Shown here: one piece after another, positions 1 to 9,674 of the stretch
How the letters are laid out: each line of letters starts with the position of its first letter
How positions within the stretch are numbered: position 1 is the first letter of the stretch
From: Theodoxus fluviatilis
Lineage: Eukaryota; Mollusca; Gastropoda; Cycloneritida; Neritidae
DNA: 27,500 nt
Reading direction: 5' to 3'
Assembly (NCBI GenBank): GCA_034096865.1
Contig: JAWQFJ010028227.1
Coordinates: 110,412 to 137,911, forward strand
Program-made: the position numbers and the translations under genes
The notes under the pieces: model-generated
The model's database searches: none
The model's input: only the letters and a program-made list of their open reading frames with translations
Told to the model about the DNA's origin: nothing

Positions 1-828
1 GAGTGGAAGTTCAAGGCGCCAGACAGAAGGCCCAACACACAGCAACGCAGAGTGGAAGTTCAAGGCGCCAGACAGAAGGCCCAACACGCAGCAAGGCAGA
101 GTGGAAGTGCAAGGCGCCAGACAAAAGGCCCAACAGGCAGCAAGGCAGAGTGGAAGTGCAAGACACCAGACAGAAGGCCCAACACAGCAAGGCAGAGTGG
201 AAGTCAGAAGTGCAAGGCGCCAGACAGAAGGCCCAACACGCAGCAAGGCAGAGTGGAAGTGCAAGGCGCCAGACAGAAGGCCCAACACGCAGCAAGGCAG
301 AGTGGAAGTGCAAGGCGCCAGACAGAAGGCCCAACACGCAGCAAGGCAGAGTGGAAATGCAAGGCACCAGACAGAAGGCCCAACACAGCAAGGCAGAGTG
401 GAAGTCAGAAGTGCAAGGCGCCAGACAGAAGGCCCAACACGCAGCAAGGCAGAGTGGAAGTGCAAGGCGCCAGACAGAAGGCCCAACACGCAGCAAGGCA
501 GAGTGGAAGTGCAAGGCGCCAGACAGAAGGCCCAACACGCAGCAAGGCAGAGTGGAAGTGCAAGGCACCAGACAGAAGGCCCAACACAGCAAGGCAGAGT
601 GGAAGTCAGAAGTGCAAGGCGCCAGACAGAAGGCCCAACACGCAGCAAGGCAGAGTGGAAGTGCAAGGCGCCAGACAGAAGGCCCAACACGCAGCAAGGC
701 AGAGTGGAAGTTGAAGACACCAGACAGAAGGCCCAACACGCAGCAAGGCAGAGTGGAAGTGCAAGACACCAGACAGAAGGCCCAACACGCAGCAAGGCAG
801 AGTGGAAGTTGAAGACACCAGACAGAAG
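1..828. repeat. Higher-order block A of the 49-bp satellite (copy 1)
   Basis: The block is recognised by rare marks: AACGCAGAG at 44-52, ACAAAAGG at 121, and a 7-bp insertion giving GGAAGTCAGAAG, which recurs at about 204, 405 and 606, that is every 201 bp (one 54-bp unit plus three 49-bp units). The same series of marks appears 1341 bp and 4181 bp downstream. One private change, GGAAATGC, lies near 355. The block is cut by the window start. Confidence 0.85.
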
Positions 829-1341
829 GCCCAACACGCAGCAAGGCAGAGTGGAAGTGCAAGGCGCCAGACAGAAGGCCCAACACGCAGCAAGGCAGAG
901 TGGAAGTTGAAGACACCAGACAGAAGGTCCAACACGCAGCAAGGCAGAGTGGAAGTGCAAGGCGCCAGACAGAAGGCCCAACACACAGCAAGGCAGAGTG
1001 GAAGTGCAAGGCAGAGTGGAAGTGCAAGGCGCCAGACAGAAGGCCCAACACAGCAAGGCAGAGTGGAAGTGCAAGGCGCCAGACAGAAGGCCCAACACAC
1101 AGCAAGGCAGAGTGGAAGTGCAAGGCAGAGTGGAAGTGCAAGACACCAGACAGAAGGCCCAACAGGCAGCAAGGCAGAGTGGAAGTTCAAGGCGCCAGAC
1201 AGAAGGCCCAACACACAGCAACGCAGAGTGGAAGTGCAAGGCGCCAGACAGAAGGCCCAACACACAGCAAGGCAGAGTGGAAGTGCAAGGCAGAGTGGAA
1301 GTTGAAGACACCAGACAGAAGGCCCAACACACAGCAAGGCA

Positions 1342-1850
1342 GAGTGGAAGTTCAAGGCGCCAGACAGAAGGCCCAACACACAGCAACGCAGAGTGGAAGT
1401 TCAAGGCGCCAGACAGAAGGCCCAACACGCAGCAAGGCAGAGTGGAAGTGCAAGGCGCCAGACAAAAGGCCCAACAGGCAGCAAGGCAGAGTGGAAGTGC
1501 AAGACACCAGACAGAAGGCCCAACACAGCAAGGCAGAGTGGAAGTCAGAAGTGCAAGGCGCCAGACAGAAGGCCCAACACGCAGCAAGGCAGAGTGGAAG
1601 TGCAAGGCGCCAGACAGAAGGCCCAACACGCAGCAAGGCAGAGTGGAAGTGCAAGGCGCCAGACAGAAGGCCCAACACGCAGCAAGGCAGAGTGGAAGTG
1701 CAAGGCACCAGACAGAAGGCCCAACACAGCAAGGCAGAGTGGAAGTCAGAAGTGCAAGGCGCCAGACAGAAGGCCCAACACGCAGCAAGGCAGAGTGGAA
1801 GTGCAAGGCGCCAGACAGAAGGCCCAACACGCAGCAAGGCAGAGTGGAAG
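1342..1850. repeat. Higher-order block A (copy 2)
   Basis: The sequence repeats positions 1-509 at an offset of 1341 bp, with the same AACGCAGAG and ACAAAAGG (1462) marks. It contains two rather than three of the 201-bp sub-blocks, with GTCAGAAG at about 1545 and 1746. It leaves the block pattern near 1850, where a TGCAAGGCGCC unit replaces the TTGAAGACACC unit seen in copies 1 and 3. Confidence 0.85.
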
Positions 1851-2792
1851 TGCAAGGCGCCAGACAGAAGGCCCAACAGGCAGCAAGGCAGAGTGGAAGT
1901 GCAAGGCAGAGTGGAAGTGCAAGGCGCCAGACAGAAGGCCCAACACACAGCAAGGCAGAGTGGAAGTGCAAGGCGCCAGACAGAAGGCCCAACACACAGC
2001 AAGGCAGAGTGGAAGTGCAAGGCGCCAGACAGAAGGCCCAACACGCAGCAAGGCAGAGTGGAAGTTGAAGACACCAGACAGAAGGCCCAACACGCAGCAA
2101 GGCGGAGTGGAAGTGCAAAACGCCAGACAGAAGGTCCAACACGCAGCAAGGCAGAGTGGAAGTTGAAGACACCAGACAGAAGGCCCAACACGCAGCAAGG
2201 CAGAGTGGAAGTGCAAGACACCAGACAGAAGGCCCAACAGGCAGCAAGGCAGAGTGGAAGTGCAAGGCAGAGTGGAAGTGCAAGGCACCAGACAGAAGGC
2301 CCAACACGCAGCAAGGCAGAGTGGAAGTGCAAGGCACCAGACAGAAGGCCCAACAGGCAGCAAGGCAGAGTGGAAGTGCAAGGCGCCAGACAGAAGGCCC
2401 AACACGCAGCAAGGCAGAGTGGAAGTGCAAGGCAGAGTGGAAGTGCAAGGCACCAGACAGAAGGCCCAACACGCAGCAAGGCAGAGTGGAAGTGCAAAAC
2501 GCCAGACAGAAGGTCCAACACGCAGCAAGGCAGAGTGGAAGTGCAAGGCGCCAGACAGAAGGCCCAACACGCAGCAAGGCAGAGTGGAAGTGCAAGGCGC
2601 CAGACAGAAGGCCCAACAGGCAGCAAGGCAGAGTGGAAGTGCAAGGCAGAGTGGAAGTGCAAGGCGCCAGACAGAAGGCCCAACACACAGCAAGGCAGAG
2701 TGGAAGTGCAAGGCGCCAGACAGAAGGCCCAACAGGCAGCAAGGCAGAGTGGAAGTGCAAGGCGCCAGACAGAAGGCCCAACACGCAGCAAG

Positions 2793-3769
2793 GCAGAGTG
2801 GAAGTGCAAGGCAGAGTGGAAGTGCAAGGCAGAGTGGAAGTGCAAGGCAGAGTGGAAGTGCAAGGCAGAGTGGAAGTGCAAGGCAGAGTGGAAGTGCAAG
2901 GCAGAGTGGAAGTGCAAGGCAGAGTGGAAGTGCAAGGCGCCAGACAGAAGGCCCAACACACAGAAAGGCAGAGTGGAAGTGCAAGGCGCCAGACAGAAGG
3001 CCCAACACACAGCAAGGCAGAGTGGAAGTGCAAGGCAGAGTGGAAGTGCAAGGCAGAGTGGAAGTGCAAGGCAGAGTGGAAGTGCAAGGCAGAGTGGAAG
3101 TGCAAGGCAGAGTGGAAGTGCAAGGCGCCAGACAGAAGGCCCAACACACAGCAACGCAGAGTGGAAGTGCAAGGCGCCAGACAGAAGGCCCAACACGCAG
3201 CAAGGCAGAGTGGAAGTGCAAGGCGCCAGACAGAAGGCCCAACACACAGCAAGGCAGAGTGGAAGTGCAAGGCAGAGTGGAAGTGCAAGGCAGAGTGGAA
3301 GTGCAAGGCAGAGTGGAAGTGCAAGGCAGAGTGGAAGTGCAAGGCAGAGTGGAAGTGCAAGGCGCCAGACAGAAGGCCCAACACACAGAAAGGCAGAGTG
3401 GAAGTGCAAGGCGCCAGACAGAAGGCCCAACACACAGAAAGGCAGAGTGGAAGTGCAAGGCAGAGTGGAAGTGCAAGGCAGAGTGGAAGTGCAAGGCAGA
3501 GTGGAAGTGCAAGGCGCCAGACAGAAGGCCCAACACACAGAAAGGCAGAGTGGAAGTGCAAGGCGCCAGACAGAAGGCCCAACACACAGAAAGGCAGAGT
3601 GGAAGTGCAAGGCAGAGTGGAAGTGCAAGGCAGAGTGGAAGTGCAAGGCAGAGTGGAAGTGCAAGGCAGAGTGGAAGTGCAAGGCGCCAGACAGAAGGCC
3701 CAACAGGCAGCAACGCAGAGTGGAAGTGCAAGGCAGAGTGGAAGTGCAAGGCAGAGTGGAAGTGCAAGG
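2793..3769. repeat. 18-bp sub-unit expansions within the satellite
   Basis: In this stretch the 18-bp sub-unit GCAGAGTGGAAGTGCAAG is itself amplified in tandem inside successive 49-bp units. The runs are of 8, 6, 6, 4, 5 and 3 copies, separated by single 31-bp partner segments. Elsewhere it occurs once or twice per unit. Because 18 is a multiple of three, these expansions keep the frame. In the three plus frames they read as runs of KAEWKC, RQSGSA or GRVEVQ. Expansion by replication slippage or unequal exchange is the simplest explanation. Confidence 0.93.
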
Positions 3770-4181
3770 CGCCAGACAGAAGGCCCAGCAGGCAGCAAGG
3801 CAGAGTGGAAGTGCAAGGCGCCAGACAGAAGGCCCAACACGCAGCAAGGCAGAGTGGAAGTGCAAGGCGCCAGACAGAAGGCCCAACAGGCAGCAAGGCA
3901 GAGTGGAAGTGCAAGGCAGAGTGGAAGTGCAAGGCGCCAGACAGAAGGCCCAGCAGGCAGCAAGGCAGAGTGGAAGTGCAAGGCGCCAGACAGAAGGCCC
4001 AACACGCAGCAAGGCAGAGTGGAAGTGCAAGGCGCCAGACAGAAGGCCCAGCAGGCAGCAAGGCAGAGTGGAAGTGCAAGGCGCCAGACAGAAGGCCCAA
4101 CAGGCAGCAAGGCAGAGTGGAAGTGCAAGGCAGAGTGGAAGTTGAAGACACCAGACAGAAGGCCCAACACACAGCAAGGCA

Positions 4182-4808
4182 GAGTGGAAGTTCAAGGCGC
4201 CAGACAGAAGGCCCAACACACAGCAACGCAGAGTGGAAGTTCAAGGCGCCAGACAGAAGGCCCAACACGCAGCAAGGCAGAGTGGAAGTGCAAGGCGCCA
4301 GACAAAAGGCCCAACAGGCAGCAAGGCAGAGTGGAAGTGCAAGACACCAGACAGAAGGCCCAACACAGCAAGGCAGAGTGGAAGTCAGAAGTGCAAGGCG
4401 CCAGACAGAAGGCCCAACACGCAGCAAGGCAGAGTGGAAGTGCAAGGCGCCAGACAGAAGGCCCAACACGCAGCAAGGCAGAGTGGAAGTGCAAGGCGCC
4501 AGACAGAAGGCCCAACACGCAGCAAGGCAGAGTGGAAGTGCAAGGCACCAGACAGAAGGCCCAACACAGCAAGGCAGAGTGGAAGTCAGAAGTGCAAGGC
4601 GCCAGACAGAAGGCCCAACACGCAGCAAGGCAGAGTGGAAGTGCAAGGCGCCAGACAGAAGGCCCAACACGCAGCAAGGCAGAGTGGAAGTTGAAGACAC
4701 CAGACAGAAGGCCCAACACGCAGCAAGGCAGAGTGGAAGTGCAAGACACCAGACAGAAGGCCCAACACGCAGCAAGGCAGAGTGGAAGTTGAAGACACCA
4801 GACAGAAG
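4182..4808. repeat. Higher-order block A (copy 3)
   Basis: The sequence repeats the start of the window at an offset of 4181 bp (ACAAAAGG at 4302), with GTCAGAAG marks at about 4385 and 4586. Beyond the second mark it follows copy 1 through the TTGAAGACACC units to about 4808, where GAAGGTCC replaces GAAGGCCC. It has one 201-bp sub-block fewer than copy 1. Confidence 0.85.
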
Positions 4809-7264
4809 GTCCAACACGCAGCAAGGCAGAGTGGAAGTGCAAGACACCAGACAGAAGGCCCAACAGGCAGCAAGGCAGAGTGGAAGTGCAAGGCAGAGTG
4901 GAAGTGCAAGGCACCAGACAGAAGGCCCAACAGGCAGCAAGGCAGAGTGGAAGTGCAAGGCGCCAGACAGAAGGCCCAACACGCAGCAAGGCAGAGTGGA
5001 AGTTGAAGACACCAGACAGAAGGCCCAACACGCAGCAAGGCAGAGTGGAAGTGCAAGGCAGAGTGGAAGTGCAAGGCACCAGACAGAAGGCCCAACACAC
5101 AGCAAGGCAGAGTGGAAGTGCAAGGCGCCAGACAGAAGGCCCAACACACAGCAAGGCAGAGTGGAAGTGCAAGGCGCCAGACAGAAGGCCCAACACACAG
5201 CAAGGCAGAGTGGAAGTGCAAGGCGCCAGACAGAAGGACCAACACGCAGCAAGGCAGAGTGGAAGTGCAAGGCGCCAGACAGAAGGCCCAACACACAGCA
5301 AGGCAGAGTGGAAGTGCAAGGCGCCAGACAGAAGGCCCAACACACAGCAAGGCAGAGTAGAAGTGCAAGGCGCCAGACAGAAGGCCCAACACACAGCAAG
5401 GCAGAGTGGAAGTGCAAGGCGCCAGACAGAAGGACCAACACGCAGCAAGGCAGAGTGGAAGTGCAAGGCGCCAGACAGAAGGCCCAACACACAGCAAGGC
5501 AGAGTGGAAGTGCAAGGCGCCAGACAGAAGGCCCAACACACAGCAAGGCAGAGTGGAAGTGCAAGGCGCCAGACAGAAGGCCCAACACACAGCAAGGCAG
5601 AGTGGAAGTGCAAGGCGCCAGACAGAAGGCCCAACACACAGCAAGGCAGAGTGGAAGTGCAAGGCACCAGACAGAAGGCCCAACACACAGCAAGGCAGAG
5701 TGGAAGTGCAAGGCGCCAGACAGAAGGCCCAACACACAGCAAGGCAGAGTGGAAGTGCAAGGCGCCAGACAGAAGGCCCAACACACAGCAAGGCAGAGTG
5801 GAAGTGCAAGGCACCAGACAGAAGGCCCAACACACAGCAAGGCAGAGTGGAAGTGCAAGGCGCCAGACAGAAGGCCCAACACACAGCAAGGCAGAGTGGA
5901 AGTGCAAGGCGCCAGACAGAAGGCCCAACACACAGCAAGGCAGAGTGGAAGTGCAAGGCGCCAGACAGAAGGCCCAACACACAGCAACGGCAGAGTGGAA
6001 GTGCAAGGCGCCAGACAGAAGGCCCAACACACAGCAAGGCAGAGTGGAAGTGCAAGGCACCAGACAGAAGGCCCAACACACAGCAAGGCAGAGTGGAAGT
6101 GCAAGGCGCCAGACAGAAGGCCCAACACACAGCAAGGCAGAGTGGAAGTGCAAGGCGCCAGACAGAAGGCCCAACACACAGCAAGGCAGAGTGGAAGTGC
6201 AAGGCACCAGACAGAAGGCCCAACACACAGCAAGGCAGAGTGGAAGTGCAAGGCGCCAGACAGAAGGCCCAACACACAGCAAGGCAGAGTGGAAGTGCAA
6301 GGCACCAGACAGAAGGCCCAACACACAGCAAGGCAGAGTGGAAGTGCAAGGCACCAGACAGAAGGCCCAACAGGCAGCAAGGCAGAGTGGAAGTGCAAGG
6401 CGCCAGACAGAAGGCCCAACAGGCAGCAAGGCAGAGTGGAAGTGCAAGGCACCAGACAGAAGGCCCAACACACAGCAAGGCAGAGTGGAAGTGCAAGGCG
6501 CCAGACAGAAGGCCCAACACGCAGCAAGGCAGAGTGGAAGTGCAAGGCGCCAGACAGAAGGCCCAACACACAGCAAGGCAGAGTGGAAGTGCAAGGCGCC
6601 AGACAGAAGGCCCAACACACAGCAAGGCAGAGTGGAAGTGCAAGGCGCCAGACAGAAGGCCCAACACACAGCAAGGCAGAGTGGAAGTGCAAGGCACCAG
6701 ACAGAAGGCCCAACACACAGCAAGGCAGAGTGGAAGTGCAAGGCACCAGACAGAAGGCCCAACACACAGCAAGGCAGAGTGGAAGTGCAAGGCACCAGAC
6801 AGAAGGCCCAACAGGCAGCAAGGCAGAGTGGAAGTGCAAGGCGCCAGACAGAAGGCCCAACAGGCAGCAAGGCAGAGTGGAAGTGCAAGGCACCAGACAG
6901 AAGGCCCAACACACAGCAAGGCAGAGTGGAAGTGCAAGGCGCCAGACAGAAGGCCCAACACGCAGCAAGGCAGAGTGGAAGTGCAAGGCGCCAGACAGAA
7001 GGCCCAACAGGCAGCAAGGCAGAGTGGAAGTGCAAGGCGCCAGACAGAAGGCCCAACACACAGCAAGGCAGAGTGGAAGTGCAAGGCGCCAGACAGAAGG
7101 TCCAACAGGCAGCAAGGCAGAGTGGAAGTGCAAGGCGCCAGACAGAAGGCCCAACAGGCAGCAAGGCAGAGTGGAAGTGCAAGGCACCAGACAGAAGGCC
7201 CAACAGGCAGCAAGGCAGAGTGGAAGTGCAAGGCGCCAGACAGAAGGCCAAACACACAGCAAAG

Positions 7265-8062
7265 CAGACCTCCACACTCCAGCCCAGCTGTTACTGCGTC
7301 GCCTGAGCTAAGAATGGACATTCCATTGAGAGAGGGAAGAAAATCAATATAGTGACAAATTTCTCCAACAGGTGTGCTGTATTTCAAGCCACATAATGCT
7401 CTGCATCACTAGAGCAGCTGTCACAGCTATGACAGGGAGAGTCAAAACTTGTTCATTGAATTTCACACTGCCAGCTGCAGATAGTTTCAGCATGGTGTAA
7501 TTAAGCTGACTCATTTCCATGCAAAATAAAGAGTGTTGTACACTAAATAGATAAATGTAAGAATAAATACACGAATTAAATGTTTCAAGTACAAACAAGC
7601 AAGCAAACAAACAAACAAACAAACAAGCAAACAAACAAACAAACAAGCAAGCAAACAAACAAACTAGAGCAGCCTGAGAGTGCAAGCCTCCACCAAGGAC
7701 GACACACTTTCACATCCATGACCTCCATGACCTCCGTGACCTCCATGACCTGTGTTGTTTACTTCATTTTAGCATCTGCTGGAGGTCGCTGAGTGCAGAA
7801 TGCATAGGCCAGCATCATCGATAGTTTGAGGTCATCAACTTTGTGATGAGTGATAACATTTATCTTTTTAGTTGTCATTTCAAGCTACACCATGTACATG
7901 ACAGACAACCTCCACATTTGATGGATTGTTTCTTGGGTAAATCCAAATTTCATCAGAATCCATTTTGAACTTTTTGAGTTATTTTACTGAAAACCTAACA
8001 AACGAACCAAGGGAACAAACATAACCTCCCTGGGGAAGGTAACAAATTAACTCTCCAGACTG
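7265..8062. other. Non-coding spacer after the 49-bp satellite
   Basis: The sequence is AT-richer and unique-looking, beginning where the last satellite unit decays. It holds a CAAA-type microsatellite (listed separately) and a short 9-bp repeat of ATGACCTCC at about 7713-7750. No long open frame, RNA gene or splice-bounded exon could be supported here. Confidence 0.6.
7594..7664. repeat. (CAAA)n / CAAG microsatellite
   Basis: Roughly 17 tandem tetranucleotides of AAAC with interspersed AAGC variants. The AAAC stretches are regular, and the AAGC units fall at the start, middle and near the end, which suggests local duplication of a short AAGC-(AAAC)n block. Confidence 0.9.
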
Positions 8063-8259
8063 GTGCCAGCCATTTTAATCTGTGGAAAGAATTCTAGTTC
8101 AACCAACATGTTGTCTGAAAGTGAAAGATCACCATTCTTCAAAACAGCCCAGTATTTTGTTCTCATCAGTTCACTGATTTCAAAATCAGCCCAGACAATT
8201 TCAGACACATTTCATAAAGTCAAGGGAGGATGCAGAGTTCAGCATGCAAAGTTTATAGT

Positions 8260-8544
8260 CAAGCCTGACAGCACCAAGGTCCACAGCTGCATAGCAACAC
8301 AGACCACAGCAGACATCAAGCCTGACAGCACCAAGGTCCACAGCTGCATAGCAACACAGACCACAGCAGACATCAAGCCTGACAACACCAAGGTCCACAG
8401 CTGCATAGCAACACAGACCACAGCAGACATCAAGCCTGACAGCGCCAAGGTCCACAGCTGCATAGCAACACAGACCACAGCAGACATCAAGCCTGACAGC
8501 GCCAAGGTCCACAGCTGCATAGCAACACAGGCCACAGCAGACAT
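8260..8544. repeat. 57-bp tandem repeat, five copies
   Basis: Five back-to-back 57-bp units start at 8260, 8317, 8374, 8431 and 8488 with CAAGCCTGACAGC and end in CACAGCAGACAT. They differ by a few transitions (AGCACC, AACACC, AGCGCC, and ACC to GCC in the last unit). As 57 is a multiple of three, one plus frame (8063-8578, 171 codons) reads a 19-residue repeat containing KVHSCIATQTTADI. The minus strand is also open through the repeat. The even match across units looks like recent amplification, and no known domain was recognised. Confidence 0.95.
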
Positions 8545-8561
8545 CAAGCTGTGCATTCACT

Positions 8562-8696
8562 CTTGGAGCCAGCTGTGATAGCAAGTCTGCAGAGCAAAGC
8601 AGTCTTGGAGCCAGCTGTGGTAGTGAGTCTGCAGAGCAAAGCAGTCTTGGAGCCAGCTGTGATAGCAAGTCTGCAGAGCAAAGCAGTCTTGGAGCA
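8562..8696. repeat. 42-bp tandem repeat, three copies plus a partial
   Basis: Units start at 8562, 8604 and 8646 with CTTGGAGCCAGCTGTG and end in GCAGAGCAAAGCAGT. A partial fourth begins at 8688 and breaks after CTTGGAGCA. The middle unit differs by GGTAGTGAG for GATAGCAAG. The period is 14 codons, and in one plus frame it reads LQSKAVLEPAVIAS, which runs on into the broken frame described at 8562-9125. Confidence 0.95.
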
Positions 8697-9125
8697 GACC
8701 TGACAGGACTTCCTGGAGACTCTGGCTGAAGATCTGCAGCGTCTGCATTCAAGGCAACAAGGAACCTCAGTCAGTCAGGAAGAGGGGGATGCTTCAGGAA
8801 GTCAACAGGCCCCAGAACAGTCAGCTATGGAGCCTTGGACAGAGAGCCTACACGATCCCAGATCCAGGGATTCTCATAGCACTATCCTCTGCCTACTTAA
8901 AGATCTGCCTCTGCTTACCTGTCTTCTCAGGCTTCCTCAGTGAGCCTCCAAAATGTGCTCATGAATATGAGCCAAGCAAATCTACAGGCCTCAAACTGTC
9001 TCAGCAAGCCTCCAGAAATTCACAATGAGCCACAAGCCACACAGAGTTCAACACCAGTCAGTGTGGGCATAGACTGTCTAGGTGTGGACAGCACTGGCCA
9101 AGATAGTGTGAAATGCACCTGGTAA
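8562..9125 (+). pseudogene. Broken reading frame of unknown origin
   Basis: A plus frame reads three 14-residue repeats (AVLEPAVIASLQSK type), then AVLEQT, a TGA at 8701-8703, then QDFLETLAEDLQRLHSRQQG and a Ser/Gln/Glu-rich stretch, ending at TGA 8941-8943. A second plus frame, open from 8901, overlaps it and runs to TAA 9123-9125 with SLQNVLMNMSQANLQASN and a Ser/Thr-rich tail. Both have ordinary, non-repetitive residue use, with an amphipathic, heptad-like FLETLAEDLQRL segment. One stop and one shift near 8901-8940 separate the pieces. I do not recognise the family. It may be a decayed transposon structural protein or two exons: a pyrimidine-rich stretch ending in CAG lies at 8919-8930. 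Coding status is inference. Confidence 0.35.
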
Positions 9126-9418
9126 CACATTTGTCCCAGATGTCATCAGCAACAGGCAAGATAACAGCTGTTGAGTTCACTTAATAATTCTCACCTTTCT
9201 GCATTTGTGGTGTGGTGAGGCTGGGTGTGTGTGGTATTAATGTGAACATCCCCCTAGCCCAAAAATATTCACCCTGAGGAGTAATTTCCACAGATACTAG
9301 ATGAGTAGATCACATCCAAAGTGATCATGTAGGTCTGAAATAACATCAAAGATAACAGGTCAGCATAAAGAGAGCAAGTTATCCAGTCATTTGCACTGAG
9401 AAATATCTGCCTGTGTTC

Positions 9419-9421
<3 letters not shown>
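9126..9421. other. Non-coding spacer before the LINE-flanking microsatellite
   Basis: Unique-looking sequence with no supported gene. Nothing beyond scattered short AT-rich stretches was seen. Confidence 0.5.
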
Positions 9422-9489
<68 letters not shown>

Positions 9490-9593
9490 TGTGTGTGTGT
9501 GTGTGTGTATGTGTGTGTGTGCGCGTGTGTGTGTGTGCATGCATGTGTGTGTGCCTATGTATGCATCTCTCTCTCTGTCTTTCTCTTTCTCTT

Positions 9594-9635
<42 letters not shown>

Positions 9636-9655
9636 TCTCTCTCTCTCTCTCTCTT
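9422..9655. repeat. (GT)n then (CT)n compound microsatellite
   Basis: A GT tract of about 65 bp gives way to interrupted GT with GCGC, TATG and CATG breaks, then to CT from about 9568, interrupted by CTTTCTCTTTCG and one CACT. It ends exactly where the retrotransposon coding sequence begins (CTCTCTTGGCCTACG). Frames through it encode only VCVC or SLSL runs fused to ORF1, which is an artefact. Confidence 0.97.
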
Positions 9656-9674
9656 GGCCTACGTGGAGGAAAAG

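Larger units (their letters stand above)
1..7264. repeat. 49-bp satellite array
   Basis: The array is built from a 49-bp unit made of an 18-bp part (GCAGAGTGGAAGTGCAAG) and a 31-bp part beginning GCGCCAGACAGAAGG and ending CAACACACAGCAAG. Common variants are GCGCC/ACACC/GCACC and ACACAC/ACACGC/ACAGGC, and AAGTTGAAG or AAGTTCAAG in place of AAGTGCAAG. The array is cut by the window start and decays at 7251-7264. The consensus holds 18 A, 2 T, 16 G and 13 C, so it is strongly T-poor and free of stop codons in all six frames. Because 49 is not a multiple of three, each frame cycles through a 49-residue period. Frames of up to about 1840 codons result, but the peptides are low-complexity and equally open on both strands, so coding is unlikely. 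From about 5080 to 7264 the array is almost purely 49-bp units. Before that it is a mosaic. Confidence 0.97.

Noticed and set aside
1..7264. CRISPR-like repeat-spacer array
   Set aside because: There are no unique spacers: the 31-bp partner segment is itself repeated with minor variants, and the surroundings are eukaryotic.
1746..7277. Minus-strand open frame of 1843 codons, and similar 800-1700 codon frames on the plus strand
   Set aside because: They cover a 49-bp satellite whose consensus has no stop in any frame. Openness on both strands and in all frames is explained by composition, and the peptides are pure repeat translations with frame rotation.
9423..9674. N-terminal extension of ORF1 into the GT/CT microsatellite
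   Set aside because: The encoded VCVC and SLSL runs are microsatellite translations. The protein-like part starts after 9656.
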